A stretch of DNA of 64,000 bases from Chryseobacterium sp. LJ668 (GCF_019613955.1 NZ_CP080443.1:2589001-2653000); one strand, 5' to 3'; numbered from the stretch's first letter, positions 8,205 through 17,703 are shown. Notes: generated by a model from the sequence alone, not told the origin. A program made the numbers and translations.

Positions 8205-9263
8205 CTAAAATTTATATACGATTGCATTAATGTTCATTCCTGCACCAACGGACGCAAATAATATGATATCATCTTTCTTAATATGATGCTTTGGCAGCTC
8301 ATTATTTAAAATCATTGACAGTAACGTTGGCACTGTTGCGACGCTGCTGTTTCCTAATTTACTAATGATCATCGGCATAATGTTTTCCGGTACTTCCGTA
8401 TTATATAATTTGTAAAATCGTTTTACAATTTCTTCATCCATTTTTTCATTAGCCTGATGAATTAATATTTTACTCAATTCATTAATTTTGTAACCGCTGT
8501 TATCAAGACATTTTTTCATCGCTTGAGGAACATTTGAGAGTGCAAATTCATAGATCTTTCTTCCTCTCATTTTAATGTACTTTGTTCCTGATTGATCTTC
8601 GATATTGTATGATCTTCCGAAACCGAGGTAATCCATTTCATTTAATGTGAAAGAAGCTGACAAATGTGCCTTGATGCCGTAATCATCATGAGTTTCCTGA
8701 ATTATTACAGCCCCTGCACCATCTGAAAAAATCATACTATCCCGGTCATGTGCATCACAAACTCTTGATAATGTTTCTGTACCTATGACAAGGCACTTTT
8801 TTGCTATCCCCGCTTTGATAAAAGTATGGGCTTGGATCATCCCTTCGATCCAGCCGGGACATCCGAATAAAACATCATAGGCAACGCAGTAATTATTTTT
8901 AATTTTTAGGTGATGCTTAATTCTTGAGGCTAAACTCGGAACTGCATCAGATTGATTTTTTCCATAAGGAACATCTCCAAAATTTTGAGCACAAATAATG
9001 TAATCTATTGTTTCTGGGTCGACTTGCGCATTTTTTATAGCTTTCTGAGCTGCGAAAAAACCCAAGTCGGATGCAACTAATGCATTTGATGCATATCTTC
9101 TTTCTGTAATCCCAGTGATTTCTGTAAGTTTTTTTGCAGTTGTAGCATTATCCTGCATTAATTTATTTCCTTTCTCATCAAAGAACCTGTGATCCTGGAA
9201 AAATGGATTGGGTATAATTTCTGAAGGTAAGTAACTTCCCACACCAATAATTTTACTTGTCAT
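8205..9263 (-). CDS. 3-oxoacyl-ACP synthase III family protein (FabH-like)
   Basis: A 352-residue thiolase-fold enzyme. The Cys-His-Asn triad of KAS III is visible: FGCPGWIEG (Cys ~135), ILIHQANEKMD (His ~272), and KLGNSSVATVP (Asn ~304). KAS III enzymes condense acyl-CoA with malonyl-ACP to start fatty acid or specialised acyl chain synthesis. The divergence from the primary FabH pattern and the lack of fab neighbours suggest a side role, for example an unusual acyl primer or head-to-head condensation; this is inference. It is monocistronic. Confidence 0.88.
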   Translation of the reverse strand: MTSKIIGVGSYLPSEIIPNPFFQDHRFFDEKGNKLMQDNATTAKKLTEITGITERRYASNALVASDLGFFAAQKAIKNAQVDPETIDYIICAQNFGDVPYGKNQSDAVPSLASRIKHHLKIKNNYCVAYDVLFGCPGWIEGMIQAHTFIKAGIAKKCLVIGTETLSRVCDAHDRDSMIFSDGAGAVIIQETHDDYGIKAHLSASFTLNEMDYLGFGRSYNIEDQSGTKYIKMRGRKIYEFALSNVPQAMKKCLDNSGYKINELSKILIHQANEKMDEEIVKRFYKLYNTEVPENIMPMIISKLGNSSVATVPTLLSMILNNELPKHHIKKDDIILFASVGAGMNINAIVYKF

Positions 9264-9552
9264 GTAACTTAATTTTTATGAAATAGTATTAACTTTTATT
9301 TTAACTCAAACGGCGCAAATTTATAAAAATGTCCGAATTTAAACGAAAATAAAAACTCATTTATGATCATAATCACGTGAATTGATTAATGGTTTTAATG
9401 TGCTGGCTAATAACTGGTATGGATGATGAAACTACTATATGTTGAAATATTTCAGGATTTTGCCTCTTAGATATTTTTGAAAGAGCTTGCGTACTATAAA
9501 TATTGATCGTGGTAAACTAATATATCATTCACCGTCAATACTTTAGCAACTA

Positions 9553-9909
9553 CTAAGAATTTTTTTTAACCACTTCTATCATATTGTTGATATCAAATGG
9601 TTTTTCTATAAAGTCATCAGCTTTGCATTCTTTTGCCTTTTTGGGTAAATCGGGAGATGTGGAGGTCAAGACTGCTGATAGATCTTCTGTTTCAGGATCA
9701 GATTTTAATTCTTCGATTACTTCTGATCCTTTCTTTTTTCCTTTGATATAATCATCTACAATGACAACGTCAGGATCAATCTTGTCAATTTCTTTAATTG
9801 ACACTGCAGTTAAAGATGGAGTAACATCGTAACCTTCCTCCGTCAAAACCTCATCCATTATATTCAGAATTGTTTCATTATCCTGAATAAGAACAATTTT
9901 CTTCTTCAT
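9553..9909 (-). CDS. Stand-alone response regulator receiver protein
   Basis: A ~118-residue receiver domain with no output domain. I chose the start MKKKIVLIQDNE at 9909 rather than the one 11 codons upstream because the beta-1 strand begins here. The phospho-acceptor is Asp52 in DVVIVDDY, and the conserved Lys is in FIEKPFD (~105). The usual N-terminal acidic pair is Gln9-Asp10, so one acid of the Mg site is missing. No histidine kinase is nearby. Single-domain regulators normally act by protein contact or phospho-relay. Confidence 0.85.
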   Translation of the reverse strand: MKKKIVLIQDNETILNIMDEVLTEEGYDVTPSLTAVSIKEIDKIDPDVVIVDDYIKGKKKGSEVIEELKSDPETEDLSAVLTSTSPDLPKKAKECKADDFIEKPFDINNMIEVVKKNS

Positions 9910-10022
9910 AGTTTTTAATTTCTTGTATAAATGTATGGACAAAAAAACAATAAGTACTTAAAAATCATCATTATATATTTATTATTGTTTCATTTCTTCG
10001 AATTGGGATTATAATATCTTAA

Positions 10023-13000
10023 TCATAACTCCATTTTGTGCCTTGGTAAATTAATCTCTTGTTCCTGTGGATAAGGTTGTCTCTGCGTCATACTGACATC
10101 CTCCTTCAATGTTCTTGCTGTCTCTAATGATTTTGATTGATCCATTGAGTATCTGGGGTCTGGTATGAAGGGCATCTTGGCCATTTTATGAATGGTTATT
10201 GTTGGGAAGTGAAAATCAACTTCGACTGTTCCCAACAAAAGATAACAGCCGCCGCCTTGAAAAGGATATTGTTCTAAACAATTGGGAAAATGAGCGGTAT
10301 CAAAATATTCGCCCTCCGCATCGATCCACGTACCAAAAAACATAGCTCCTCTTTTAGTGGGCACGTGTTTTCTGGAAATCAAATAAGCTAACATTTTCAC
10401 TTGTTGTTTATGATGTATAATGAGATCTCTAGACATTACCGTTCCACGATATTTGGTCTGTAACAGATCGAAAGGACTGAAAGACACAGGAAATCCCAAG
10501 ATCTCAATCTCGTCAAAAGCGTCTTCAAAAGGATTTCTTTCTATTTTAGGAAGCTGATATTCTTTCTGTGGCTCCTCAATAAGAGTAAGCTGTCTATTGT
10601 CGGGTTTATTTCCTGACATCAGAAATCTCGCCTCGATCAACAATTCGTGCTTTTGTTTACCGGTAAACCTTAATGCGCCAATAAAAATCAATATCTGTAA
10701 GGTTTCTATACCGATTGGAATCCTTTTAACAAAGTTTTCCAAAGAAGTGTAAACACCATTATTTCTTCTTTCTTCTGGGATCAACTGTGCTAATCTTCCT
10801 TCTAAATTCTCAATCAACATCAAACCTAAATAAACATCTGTTCCATAAACTGTAGCCTGAAACTCGCTTAGATTGACACATGGATTATTGATTTTTGCGC
10901 CTGACATTTTAGCTTCGTGAACATAGACCTCGGTCCTGTAAAATCCACCACCATTATTGATTGCACAGACCATAAATTCAATGGGGTGGTAGACCTTGAG
11001 ATAAAGGCTTTGATAGCTTTCCACTGCATAGGAAGCCGAGTGTGCTTTACAGAATGAGTAACCGGCAAACGATTCGATTTGCCTGTAAACTTCTTTTGAA
11101 AGCTGTTCAGGATGACCCAATTCCCTGCAAGATTCAAAGAAATGATCCTTTACTTTTTGTAGTGCTGATAAAGAGCGTCCTTTTCCGCTCATTGCTCTTC
11201 TAAGGACGTCCCCATCGGGGGCAGACAGACCGCCGAAATGCAAGGCAATTTTGATCACGTCCTCCTGATAGACCATTATTCCATAAGTTTCACCAAGTTC
11301 TTTTTTAAAGACATCGTGAAAATATTCGAATTTTGTCGGATTATTATGCCTGAAAATATATTCCCGCATCATACCGCTCTGGGCGACACCAGGCCGGATA
11401 ATAGACGAGGCAGCAACCAATACCTTGTAATTCTCACATTTCAGTCTACGCAAAAGTCCGCGCATTGCAGGACTCTCAATATAAAAGCATCCTATTGTTT
11501 TACCAATGCTAAGGAATTCATTGCATTTAGCTTCATTTTTTGATATGGTAGTATCCTTTATATCGACGGTGATCCCTTTCTTTTCTTTTATCAGATCAAC
11601 GGTATCCTTGATCGTTCCCAAGCCTCTTTGTGAAAGAATGTCGAATTTTTCCAAGCCGATTGTTTCCGCAGTGTACATGTCAAACTGCACAATTGGAAAT
11701 CCTTTGGGTGGCATTTCCAATGCAGAATAATTGGTGATCGGTTCTTCAGAGATCAGGATACCGCAGGAATGCATACTTCTTTGATTGGGATATTTTTCCA
11801 GCATTTTTCCATACTGATGTACTGACCTGAACACCGAATTATTATCATGCTGATCCATCGGTTTGCCAGCCAGAATATCCAACTCCTCTTTGGGAAGCCC
11901 AAATGCTTTACCGACCTCCCGAAAAATGGATTTGTATTTAAACTCCACATTGGTCCCACAAAAAGCGACGTGATCCCTACCGTATTTTTTGAAAATATAT
12001 TCCAAGATCGTGTCTCTGGTCTGCCAGCTCCAGTCGATGTCAAAGTCCGGAGGTGTTTTCCGGTTAAGATTCAGAAACCGTTCAAAATAAAGATCCAGTT
12101 CCAAAGGGCATATATCTGTAATCCCTATACAGTAGCTGACAATAGAGTTGGCACCACTCCCACGCCCCACATGCATAAATCCCATCCGGTTGCTGTACTG
12201 AATAATATCCCAGGTAATTAAAAAATATCCACAGAAGTTAAGCTGCTCAATAACGCCTAACTCTTTATCAACTCTCGTTTTAGCATCTGTATTACCCTCA
12301 GGATATCTTTTGATAAGACCTTCATAAGCTAACTGTTTTAACAACTTAAAATCATTTTCCCGGCTATCGGTAAAATGCTTTTTATTTTTAGGAGTCGAAA
12401 AATCAAATTCAAAACTGCATTCGTTGACGATATTTTTTGTATTCTCAATGATCTCCGGATAATATTGATATTTACCTAAAAGAAACTTCTTGTCAACAAA
12501 AGTTTCTGTTTCTTTACAATAATCATTTTCGGAAAGTTTGCTGATCAAAGTATTTCCGTCAATGGCTCTTAAAATTCTATGCAGCTCATATTCTTCAGTA
12601 GTATTGAATGTAACTGGATGCAAAATAACCATTTTGTCGATCATCTTTTTCAGTTCAGATCTTACCAGAAGATTCAATTCCTCTTGCCTTATCCCAATAA
12701 ACTCATGCTCAGATAATCTATCAGGAATATTATGTAAAGGATAAATAACAAAATTGTTTTCAAAAGATGGATTTGCTTTAGGTATTTCTACATGATCGCA
12801 ATTGTGATCCGTCAAAAGCCGGTTAACTTCCGCAATACCTGCAGCATTTTTAGCCAGACAGATGTAATACAATTCATTTTCAACCCGTATGTCAACACCC
12901 ACAATCGGCTTGATGTTATTCTCTTGACAAAGCTTGTAAAAATCATAAATTCCTGTAACGGTATTAATGTCTGTCAGCGCTAATGTTTTAATATTAATAT

Positions 13001-13079
13001 CAAGAGCCTGCTGAACCAGATCATCAATGGAAATAGTTCCATACCGAAGGCTGTGATAGGAATGACAATTGAGAAACAT
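10023..13079 (-). CDS. dnaE: DNA polymerase III alpha-type polymerase, error-prone (DnaE2/ImuC-like)
   Basis: A 1018-residue C-family polymerase. An N-terminal PHP domain (~1-200) starts FLNCHSYHSLRYGTISI. The catalytic palm contains PPDFDIDW (~residues 341-348, two Asp) and EKFDILSQRGLGT (~476-488, third Asp). A C-terminal OB region follows. It is ~140 residues shorter than a replicative DnaE and lies 15 bases behind dinB, so it is most likely the damage-inducible, mutagenic polymerase of a dinB-dnaE cassette rather than the replicase. Expression is probably controlled by the divergent S24 repressor through the dinB promoter. Confidence 0.88.
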   Translation of the reverse strand: MFLNCHSYHSLRYGTISIDDLVQQALDINIKTLALTDINTVTGIYDFYKLCQENNIKPIVGVDIRVENELYYICLAKNAAGIAEVNRLLTDHNCDHVEIPKANPSFENNFVIYPLHNIPDRLSEHEFIGIRQEELNLLVRSELKKMIDKMVILHPVTFNTTEEYELHRILRAIDGNTLISKLSENDYCKETETFVDKKFLLGKYQYYPEIIENTKNIVNECSFEFDFSTPKNKKHFTDSRENDFKLLKQLAYEGLIKRYPEGNTDAKTRVDKELGVIEQLNFCGYFLITWDIIQYSNRMGFMHVGRGSGANSIVSYCIGITDICPLELDLYFERFLNLNRKTPPDFDIDWSWQTRDTILEYIFKKYGRDHVAFCGTNVEFKYKSIFREVGKAFGLPKEELDILAGKPMDQHDNNSVFRSVHQYGKMLEKYPNQRSMHSCGILISEEPITNYSALEMPPKGFPIVQFDMYTAETIGLEKFDILSQRGLGTIKDTVDLIKEKKGITVDIKDTTISKNEAKCNEFLSIGKTIGCFYIESPAMRGLLRRLKCENYKVLVAASSIIRPGVAQSGMMREYIFRHNNPTKFEYFHDVFKKELGETYGIMVYQEDVIKIALHFGGLSAPDGDVLRRAMSGKGRSLSALQKVKDHFFESCRELGHPEQLSKEVYRQIESFAGYSFCKAHSASYAVESYQSLYLKVYHPIEFMVCAINNGGGFYRTEVYVHEAKMSGAKINNPCVNLSEFQATVYGTDVYLGLMLIENLEGRLAQLIPEERRNNGVYTSLENFVKRIPIGIETLQILIFIGALRFTGKQKHELLIEARFLMSGNKPDNRQLTLIEEPQKEYQLPKIERNPFEDAFDEIEILGFPVSFSPFDLLQTKYRGTVMSRDLIIHHKQQVKMLAYLISRKHVPTKRGAMFFGTWIDAEGEYFDTAHFPNCLEQYPFQGGGCYLLLGTVEVDFHFPTITIHKMAKMPFIPDPRYSMDQSKSLETARTLKEDVSMTQRQPYPQEQEINLPRHKMEL

Positions 13080-13094
13080 ACTATTATATTTTAT

Positions 13095-14237
13095 TTATTT
13101 TAAAAAACCGGATGCCCTTCCTACACTGGAAGCTCCGAATCTGTTTTTTATCCTGTCCATCGTCTGATAAAGAGAGATCAATTCTTCCGTGTCTTCAAAA
13201 AGATCCATCTGATGGCATCCGTGAACCAGACCGGTGAATCGTATCCCGATCAAACGTATCCTCATTCTTCTCGTGTAGATCTTTGTAAATAATTCCAGAA
13301 CATATCTGAGCAATGTATGGTCAGCGGAGGTATATGGGATCCGGCATTGTTTGGTTTCCGTATCAAAATTGGAATATCTGATCTTGACCGTGACCGTTGA
13401 GGTTAACCATTTCTCCTGTCTCAACTGAAAAGCAAGTTTTTCCACCATTCCCGATAGGATACTTCTGATATTTTGAATATCAATGGTATCCTGGGAAAAT
13501 GTGTTTTCAGTCGATATTGATTTTCTTTCGGAATAGGGAACCACAGGTGTCTCATCAATACCGTGTGCTTTCTTCGATAAGACAGTGCCATTCTTTCCGA
13601 CCAGTTGGTGCAGTACATCAATGGGCATTTCGGAAAGGGTCTGTATCGTTTTAACGCCTAATCTTGAGAACAAGTTGAATGTTTCAGGTCCTACCATCGG
13701 GATCTTTTTTATTGACAGAGGATTTAAAAAGTTTTGAATATTGGACTCTTTAACCTCAAATCTCCCTGTAGGTTTTGATTCACCGGTTCCGATCTTGGAA
13801 ACCGTCTTATTGGTTGATAAAGCAAAGCTGATCGGCAAGCCCGTATTTTTTGTAACGGCATCGACAATTTCATTGGTCCATTGAAAGCAGCCAAAGAACT
13901 TATCCATTCCTGAGAGGTCAAGATAAAACTCATCAATACTCGCTTTTTCCAACACCGGTACCTTTTCTTGGATCACTTCAGTAACCAAATGCGACATATT
14001 GGAATAATATTCCATATCGCCTTTGATCACTCTGGCTTCTGGACATAATCTCAGGGCCATCTTAATAGGCATTGCAGAACGGACACCAAATTTTCTTACC
14101 TCATAGGAGCAAGAGGCTACCACACCGCGGTCTCCACCTCCGATGATCACAGGCTTTTTATCCATTTCGGAGTTTTTCAGCCTTTCACAGGATACAAAGA
14201 AGGTGTCCAGATCCATATGTGCAATTGCTCTTTCCAT
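13095..14237 (-). CDS. dinB: Y-family DNA polymerase (DinB / Pol IV-like)
   Basis: A 380-residue translesion polymerase. The catalytic acids are Asp9 (HMDLDTFF) and Asp102-Glu103 (KASIDEFYLDLSG). A little-finger domain follows, and QMDLF (~residue 342) fits a beta-clamp-binding motif. Intact catalytic residues argue for a true polymerase rather than the inactive ImuB type. It is the first gene of the dinB-dnaE operon. Its -7 box TAATTTTG ends only 4 bases before the ATG, so the mRNA is probably leaderless or nearly so. A palindrome covers the region immediately upstream. Confidence 0.93.
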   Translation of the reverse strand: MERAIAHMDLDTFFVSCERLKNSEMDKKPVIIGGGDRGVVASCSYEVRKFGVRSAMPIKMALRLCPEARVIKGDMEYYSNMSHLVTEVIQEKVPVLEKASIDEFYLDLSGMDKFFGCFQWTNEIVDAVTKNTGLPISFALSTNKTVSKIGTGESKPTGRFEVKESNIQNFLNPLSIKKIPMVGPETFNLFSRLGVKTIQTLSEMPIDVLHQLVGKNGTVLSKKAHGIDETPVVPYSERKSISTENTFSQDTIDIQNIRSILSGMVEKLAFQLRQEKWLTSTVTVKIRYSNFDTETKQCRIPYTSADHTLLRYVLELFTKIYTRRMRIRLIGIRFTGLVHGCHQMDLFEDTEELISLYQTMDRIKNRFGASSVGRASGFLK

Positions 14238-14241
14238 TTGA

Positions 14242-14297
14242 CAAAATTAGATACATTATGTATCTTTTTTATTATATTTGCAGATACAAATTGTATC
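14242..14297. promoter_or_regulatory. Divergent SOS-like promoter region with two operators
   Basis: Two perfect palindromes of the same type are seen: AGATACAT-T-ATGTATCT (14249-14265) and GATACAA-A-TTGTATC (14283-14297), centres 33 bases (about three helical turns) apart. A plus-strand -7 box TATATTTG (14273-14280) lies between them and reads into the repressor gene. A minus-strand -7 box TAATTTTG (14249-14242) abuts the first and reads into dinB. The shared half-site GATACA is the likely recognition sequence of the S24/XRE repressor encoded at 14299. The second operator ends one base before that gene's ATG. Confidence 0.8.
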
Positions 14298-14298
14298 A

Positions 14299-15072
14299 AT
14301 GTCAATATTTTCAGAAAACATCAGGCTTTTAAGGCATAAGAAAAATTTATCCCAACAGAGTTTTGCAGAAAGCCTAGGGATGAGTAGGGTAAGATATTCA
14401 AAATACGAAGATGGGCGCTCTGAGGCACCTTACGAAATTTTAATCAGAATTTCTAAATTCTTTAATGTCAGCATCGATTTGCTTCTCACTTTGGATATCA
14501 GTAAATACCCAGTGGATAATATGATGAAACTTCCGGAGAATAGGGTTGTGTTACCAATTATTGTTGATTCTGATGGAGAGAATTATATAGAGATCGTTCC
14601 CCAGAAAGCTTCAATGGGCTATCTGAAAGGTTACAGTGATAATGAATATATTGAAAAACTTGCACGAATGAAGCTTCCATTTTTAAAGAATGCTAAATAC
14701 AGAGCCTTTTTGGCAGACGGCGATTCAATGCCGCCATTTGCTGATGGCTCTTATATTATCGGAGAATACGTGGAACAGCTGGAGGATCTGAAATCTGGTA
14801 AAGAATATATTTTTATTACCTCAGACGGTATCACCTTTAAAACATTTGTCGAACAAAATAATGAGTCAGTTACTGTATCGGCTGATAATACATTTTACGA
14901 ACCTTATCAGGTTCCACTTGATAATGTTCTTGAAATCTGGAAATACGTGCGTGGTATTTTGCCTGAAAATTATAAGCTGGACAACACAAATGATACCCAC
15001 ATTGGAACTATTCTGCAAGAACTTAAAACCAGCATCAAAGAATTGGATGACAAGGTGTCTCTAATTAAATAA
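14299..15072 (+). CDS. XRE-type LexA-like repressor with S24 peptidase domain
   Basis: A ~257-residue protein; the start MSIFSENIRLL at 14299 fits XRE families and leaves the operator outside the gene. An N-terminal XRE HTH (LSQQSFAESLGMSRVRYSKY, ~residues 17-36) is followed by an S24 domain with the nucleophile in DGDSMPP (~residue 142), the general-base Lys probably in GITFKTF (~179), and a possible self-cleavage loop around KASMGYLKG. Such proteins repress SOS genes until RecA-stimulated autocleavage. It faces dinB-dnaE across two palindromes and probably represses both itself and the polymerases. The C-terminus (TSIKELDDKVSLIK) looks helical. Confidence 0.88.
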   Translation: MSIFSENIRLLRHKKNLSQQSFAESLGMSRVRYSKYEDGRSEAPYEILIRISKFFNVSIDLLLTLDISKYPVDNMMKLPENRVVLPIIVDSDGENYIEIVPQKASMGYLKGYSDNEYIEKLARMKLPFLKNAKYRAFLADGDSMPPFADGSYIIGEYVEQLEDLKSGKEYIFITSDGITFKTFVEQNNESVTVSADNTFYEPYQVPLDNVLEIWKYVRGILPENYKLDNTNDTHIGTILQELKTSIKELDDKVSLIK

Positions 15073-15229
15073 TTTAGTAGAAAGTCAGGTTTGCAATTAA
15101 CCTGATATTTATACTGATTCGCAAACTATGTTAATCTGAAATATCATAAGGTTACTTACGATTTGTTTTCTTAAAATTAATCAGTTATACAAATCCTTCT
15201 ACAAAACAAATAATTTAAAACTAATCATT

Positions 15230-15442
15230 ATGTCTATATCGTATTACGATTTTAAAAATCTACCAAGTCAATCTCAGTATGAACTGGTGATTGAAGAAGG
15301 TCAGGTAATCAATGAAACCTACAAAAATGAATTGAAATTTATTTTATATGGAATGTCGAGTTTTTCCGTAGAGATCGTCATTAATATTAGCAATAATAAG
15401 ATCGCAAGTCTAAGAGTTTTTCACAAAAAAGGAAATTTGTAA
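15230..15442 (+). CDS. Small hypothetical protein
   Basis: A 70-residue reading frame starting MSISYYDFKNLPSQSQYELV. No signal peptide or membrane segment. The alternation of VINETYKNELKFILYGMSS and VEIVINISNNKIASLRVF suggests a small all-beta protein. It lies 157 bases after the S24 repressor, on the same strand, and may share its transcript. I do not recognise a family. The ordered start and codon usage favour a real gene. Confidence 0.55.
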   Translation: MSISYYDFKNLPSQSQYELVIEEGQVINETYKNELKFILYGMSSFSVEIVINISNNKIASLRVFHKKGNL

Positions 15443-15516
15443 AAAATGAAAGAAAGTAATTGGTGAATTCATTTTTACTAGTTGTAATACTCTGTTCTGT
15501 TTTTCCGCATATTTAT

Positions 15517-16002
15517 CTACCCATATTCTTCTTTCCAATTGATTTTTAGTTGTGAATATTTCTGATTGTCCTCTGCATCTTTCCATTTTTTATAAAATAT
15601 ATCCGCAGCCTTGGCCTTTTCAGGATCTCCTGTCCCGCGTTCAAGTTGCTGATAATCTTTATTTTCGTCATATTTTTTGCCACCCTTGTAATTAAAATAG
15701 CGGCGTGCTCTGGTAAATCCCATTTGGAGATATTTTCTAGCCATATCTGCACCGACAAAGTCGTCATTTTTTAAATAATTTAAAAAAAGCTCATAAATTT
15801 TTTCTGAACTCTCTTCAGCAATCTCAGCATTTTTAAATCGCCAGTACTGTCCGATTTCTGATTTGTATGGCTCACAGATTAAAACGCCTTGCTCACCCTT
15901 ACCTACTTTATACTTTTCAGGATGCTTTTGATAGTTTATATCAGGCTTCCAGGCATAGGTGTCAGATTTGAAATTAATATAACTGGGTTTTCTATCGCTC
16001 AT
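15517..16002 (-). CDS. DUF4385 domain-containing protein
   Basis: A 161-residue protein matching the conserved pattern of DUF4385: YKVGKGEQGVLICEPYKSEI (~residues 31-50), a WRFK segment, and FVGADMARKYLQMGFTRARR (~82-101). The family occurs in bacteria and large viruses and has no established role. No signal peptide or membrane segment is visible. It stands alone on the minus strand between the mutagenesis cassette and Mn-catalase. Confidence 0.8.
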   Translation of the reverse strand: MSDRKPSYINFKSDTYAWKPDINYQKHPEKYKVGKGEQGVLICEPYKSEIGQYWRFKNAEIAEESSEKIYELFLNYLKNDDFVGADMARKYLQMGFTRARRYFNYKGGKKYDENKDYQQLERGTGDPEKAKAADIFYKKWKDAEDNQKYSQLKINWKEEYG

Positions 16003-16377
16003 CCGAATCTATTATCAAACTAAGTGCCTTTGGTTTAGCACCACTTATTAGTTGTATAGCAAAAAATCTAAATTTCATAACTAAATAATTAGTTTTAGCT
16101 TTACTAAAAGTACCAATGAACAGCAAGATGTTTTTGTTTATAACAACTCCATAAGTTAATTATTCACAGAGGATCTTTTCTTTTTGCAAAAGAGGGAATA
16201 ACCACAGATATGGCATTAATTATTATCTATTTCTTAAGAACTAATTAGCAAAATTTCAGAAAGGTGACCCGGATTGGATTATCATATTCTTTACATCTAA
16301 ATTGATAGTTATTATATGGGCTCTGTATGCAGCAGGAATTAAGGATAAGTCATAACCTATCTGAAATTAATTTTATT

Positions 16378-16395
16378 TTATGATTTAGATCATAA
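16378..16395. promoter_or_regulatory. Perfect Fnr-like palindrome upstream of Mn-catalase
   Basis: TTATGAT-TTAG-ATCATAA is a perfect 7-4-7 inverted repeat centred 98 bases before the catalase ATG. It has the same TAGATCA core as the site before the YceI operon. A weak -7-like TAATTTTA (16424-16431) would put the site about 50 bases before transcription start. The rest of the 482-base gap 16003-16484 shows no gene. Confidence 0.5.
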
Positions 16396-16484
16396 GATTC
16401 TAATTATCAATATTTTAGATGTATAATTTTAGCTGTATGGCATAAAGTTAGATGATTTAATATTAACACTAAAAAATAAAAGTT

Positions 16485-17438
16485 ATGTTTTACCATTCAC
16501 AAAATCTTATCAATCCGATTGTAGCTGACGAACCGGATCCATCAGCAGCTAATGCCTTACAAGAAGGGCTTGGTGGTCAGTTCGGAGAAATGCGCACCAT
16601 GATGCAGTATTTATTTCAAAGTTTTAATTTTCGTGGCAAAGCAACACCTTACATGGACTTGATACAAGGTGTAGGTGTAGAAGAAATTTCCCACGTGGAG
16701 CTTATTACTAAAACCATTTCTCAATTATTAGATGGGTCTCCGAGATATCAGGGAGACAAATATGAGGCGCCAAGTAAAGGTGGAGGTGTTGCACTTGAGA
16801 TGGCGAAGGAACAACAAAATCCACAGCATTACATTGTAGGTGCTCAGGCAGCCTTACCGGTTGATGCTTCGGGAAATCCGTGGAGTGGTAGCTATGTTCA
16901 TAGTCACGGAAATCTTGTTCTTGATTTGATGGATAATTTGGTAGTGGAAGCTACGGGAAGAATCCAAAAATGCAGAATCTACCAAATGAGCAGCAACAAG
17001 ACTTTGCGCGCAACGGTTGCATTTCTTATCGTGAGAGATGAAGCCCACCAGGCTGCCTTTGCAAAAGCTTTAGAGACATTAGGCGTAGATTGGGGCAAAG
17101 TTTTGCCGGTACCAAAATTTGATTCTTCTCAGTTTCCGGAAGTTAAAAGATTGCTGGATATGGGATTGCACAGGGAGCAATACACATTTCGTATGGACGG
17201 ATCCTTGATGGAACAGATTTTCAGCGGGCCATCACCTTTTAATGATGGTACGGAACTTACGACACTTAAAGAACCTCGGGAATCTTTCCCAATCCCTGAA
17301 GCTCCAGAGCGTCCGGAAGAATTTTCACCAGGTCTGGATGAAGAAATGCAGGCATTAGCCGATGCTTTTACTGAATTTAAGGAATCTGGCGGGAAAGTTA
17401 AAAAGAATGTAGCTGTAAAGGGAAGTAAAAAGAAATAA
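16485..17438 (+). CDS. Manganese catalase
   Basis: A 317-residue dinuclear Mn catalase. Metal-ligand positions are recognisable: Glu35 in GGQFGEMRTMMQYL and the EExxHVE motif (GVEEISHVELI, ~residues 65-74), followed by the second four-helix-bundle half (VEATGRIQKCRIYQMSSN). It converts hydrogen peroxide to water and oxygen in the cytosol. The C-terminal tail is lysine-rich (GGKVKKNVAVKGSKKK), as often seen in this family. It is monocistronic, with an upstream Fnr-like palindrome and a strong downstream hairpin. Confidence 0.95.
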   Translation: MFYHSQNLINPIVADEPDPSAANALQEGLGGQFGEMRTMMQYLFQSFNFRGKATPYMDLIQGVGVEEISHVELITKTISQLLDGSPRYQGDKYEAPSKGGGVALEMAKEQQNPQHYIVGAQAALPVDASGNPWSGSYVHSHGNLVLDLMDNLVVEATGRIQKCRIYQMSSNKTLRATVAFLIVRDEAHQAAFAKALETLGVDWGKVLPVPKFDSSQFPEVKRLLDMGLHREQYTFRMDGSLMEQIFSGPSPFNDGTELTTLKEPRESFPIPEAPERPEEFSPGLDEEMQALADAFTEFKESGGKVKKNVAVKGSKKK

Positions 17439-17487
17439 AAACTTCCATATTTCCGTAAATGTGCATCTCTGTAGAGATCTAATATAA

Positions 17488-17528
17488 ATGCCTATAAAAA
17501 TTATAATATTTTTATGGGCATTGTTTTT
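17488..17528 (+). terminator. Hairpin terminator after Mn-catalase
   Basis: A 14-base stem ATGCCTATAAAAAT / ATTTTTATGGGCAT (one G-U pair) with a 6-base loop, followed by TGTTTTT. Confidence 0.75.
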
Positions 17529-17529
17529 A

Positions 17530-17576
17530 AGCTTTAAACGATTTCAAAATTATCTAAGATTTAAGCGTTTAAAGCT
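17530..17576. repeat. 11-base inverted repeat with 25-base spacer
   Basis: AGCTTTAAACG (17530-17540) and CGTTTAAAGCT (17566-17576) are perfect inverted copies. The pair lies just after the catalase terminator and about 350 bases before the serine recombinase. It could be an element end, a protein binding site or a second hairpin. Confidence 0.5.
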
Positions 17577-17703
17577 ATAATAGGTCTAGTACTAACTACT
17601 ATTGGAAATATTTTATATTTGATTTTTATTTAATGAATTTTAGAAATAAAATCACCACACTTTTCAACTGGTATAACTCATATATCAAGAGATCAATCTT
17701 TGA

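Noticed and set aside
9361..9372. Perfect palindrome TTATGATCATAA upstream of the KAS III-like gene
   Set aside because: It lacks the 4-base spacer of the Fnr-like sites, and a 12-base AT-rich palindrome is not rare enough here to call.
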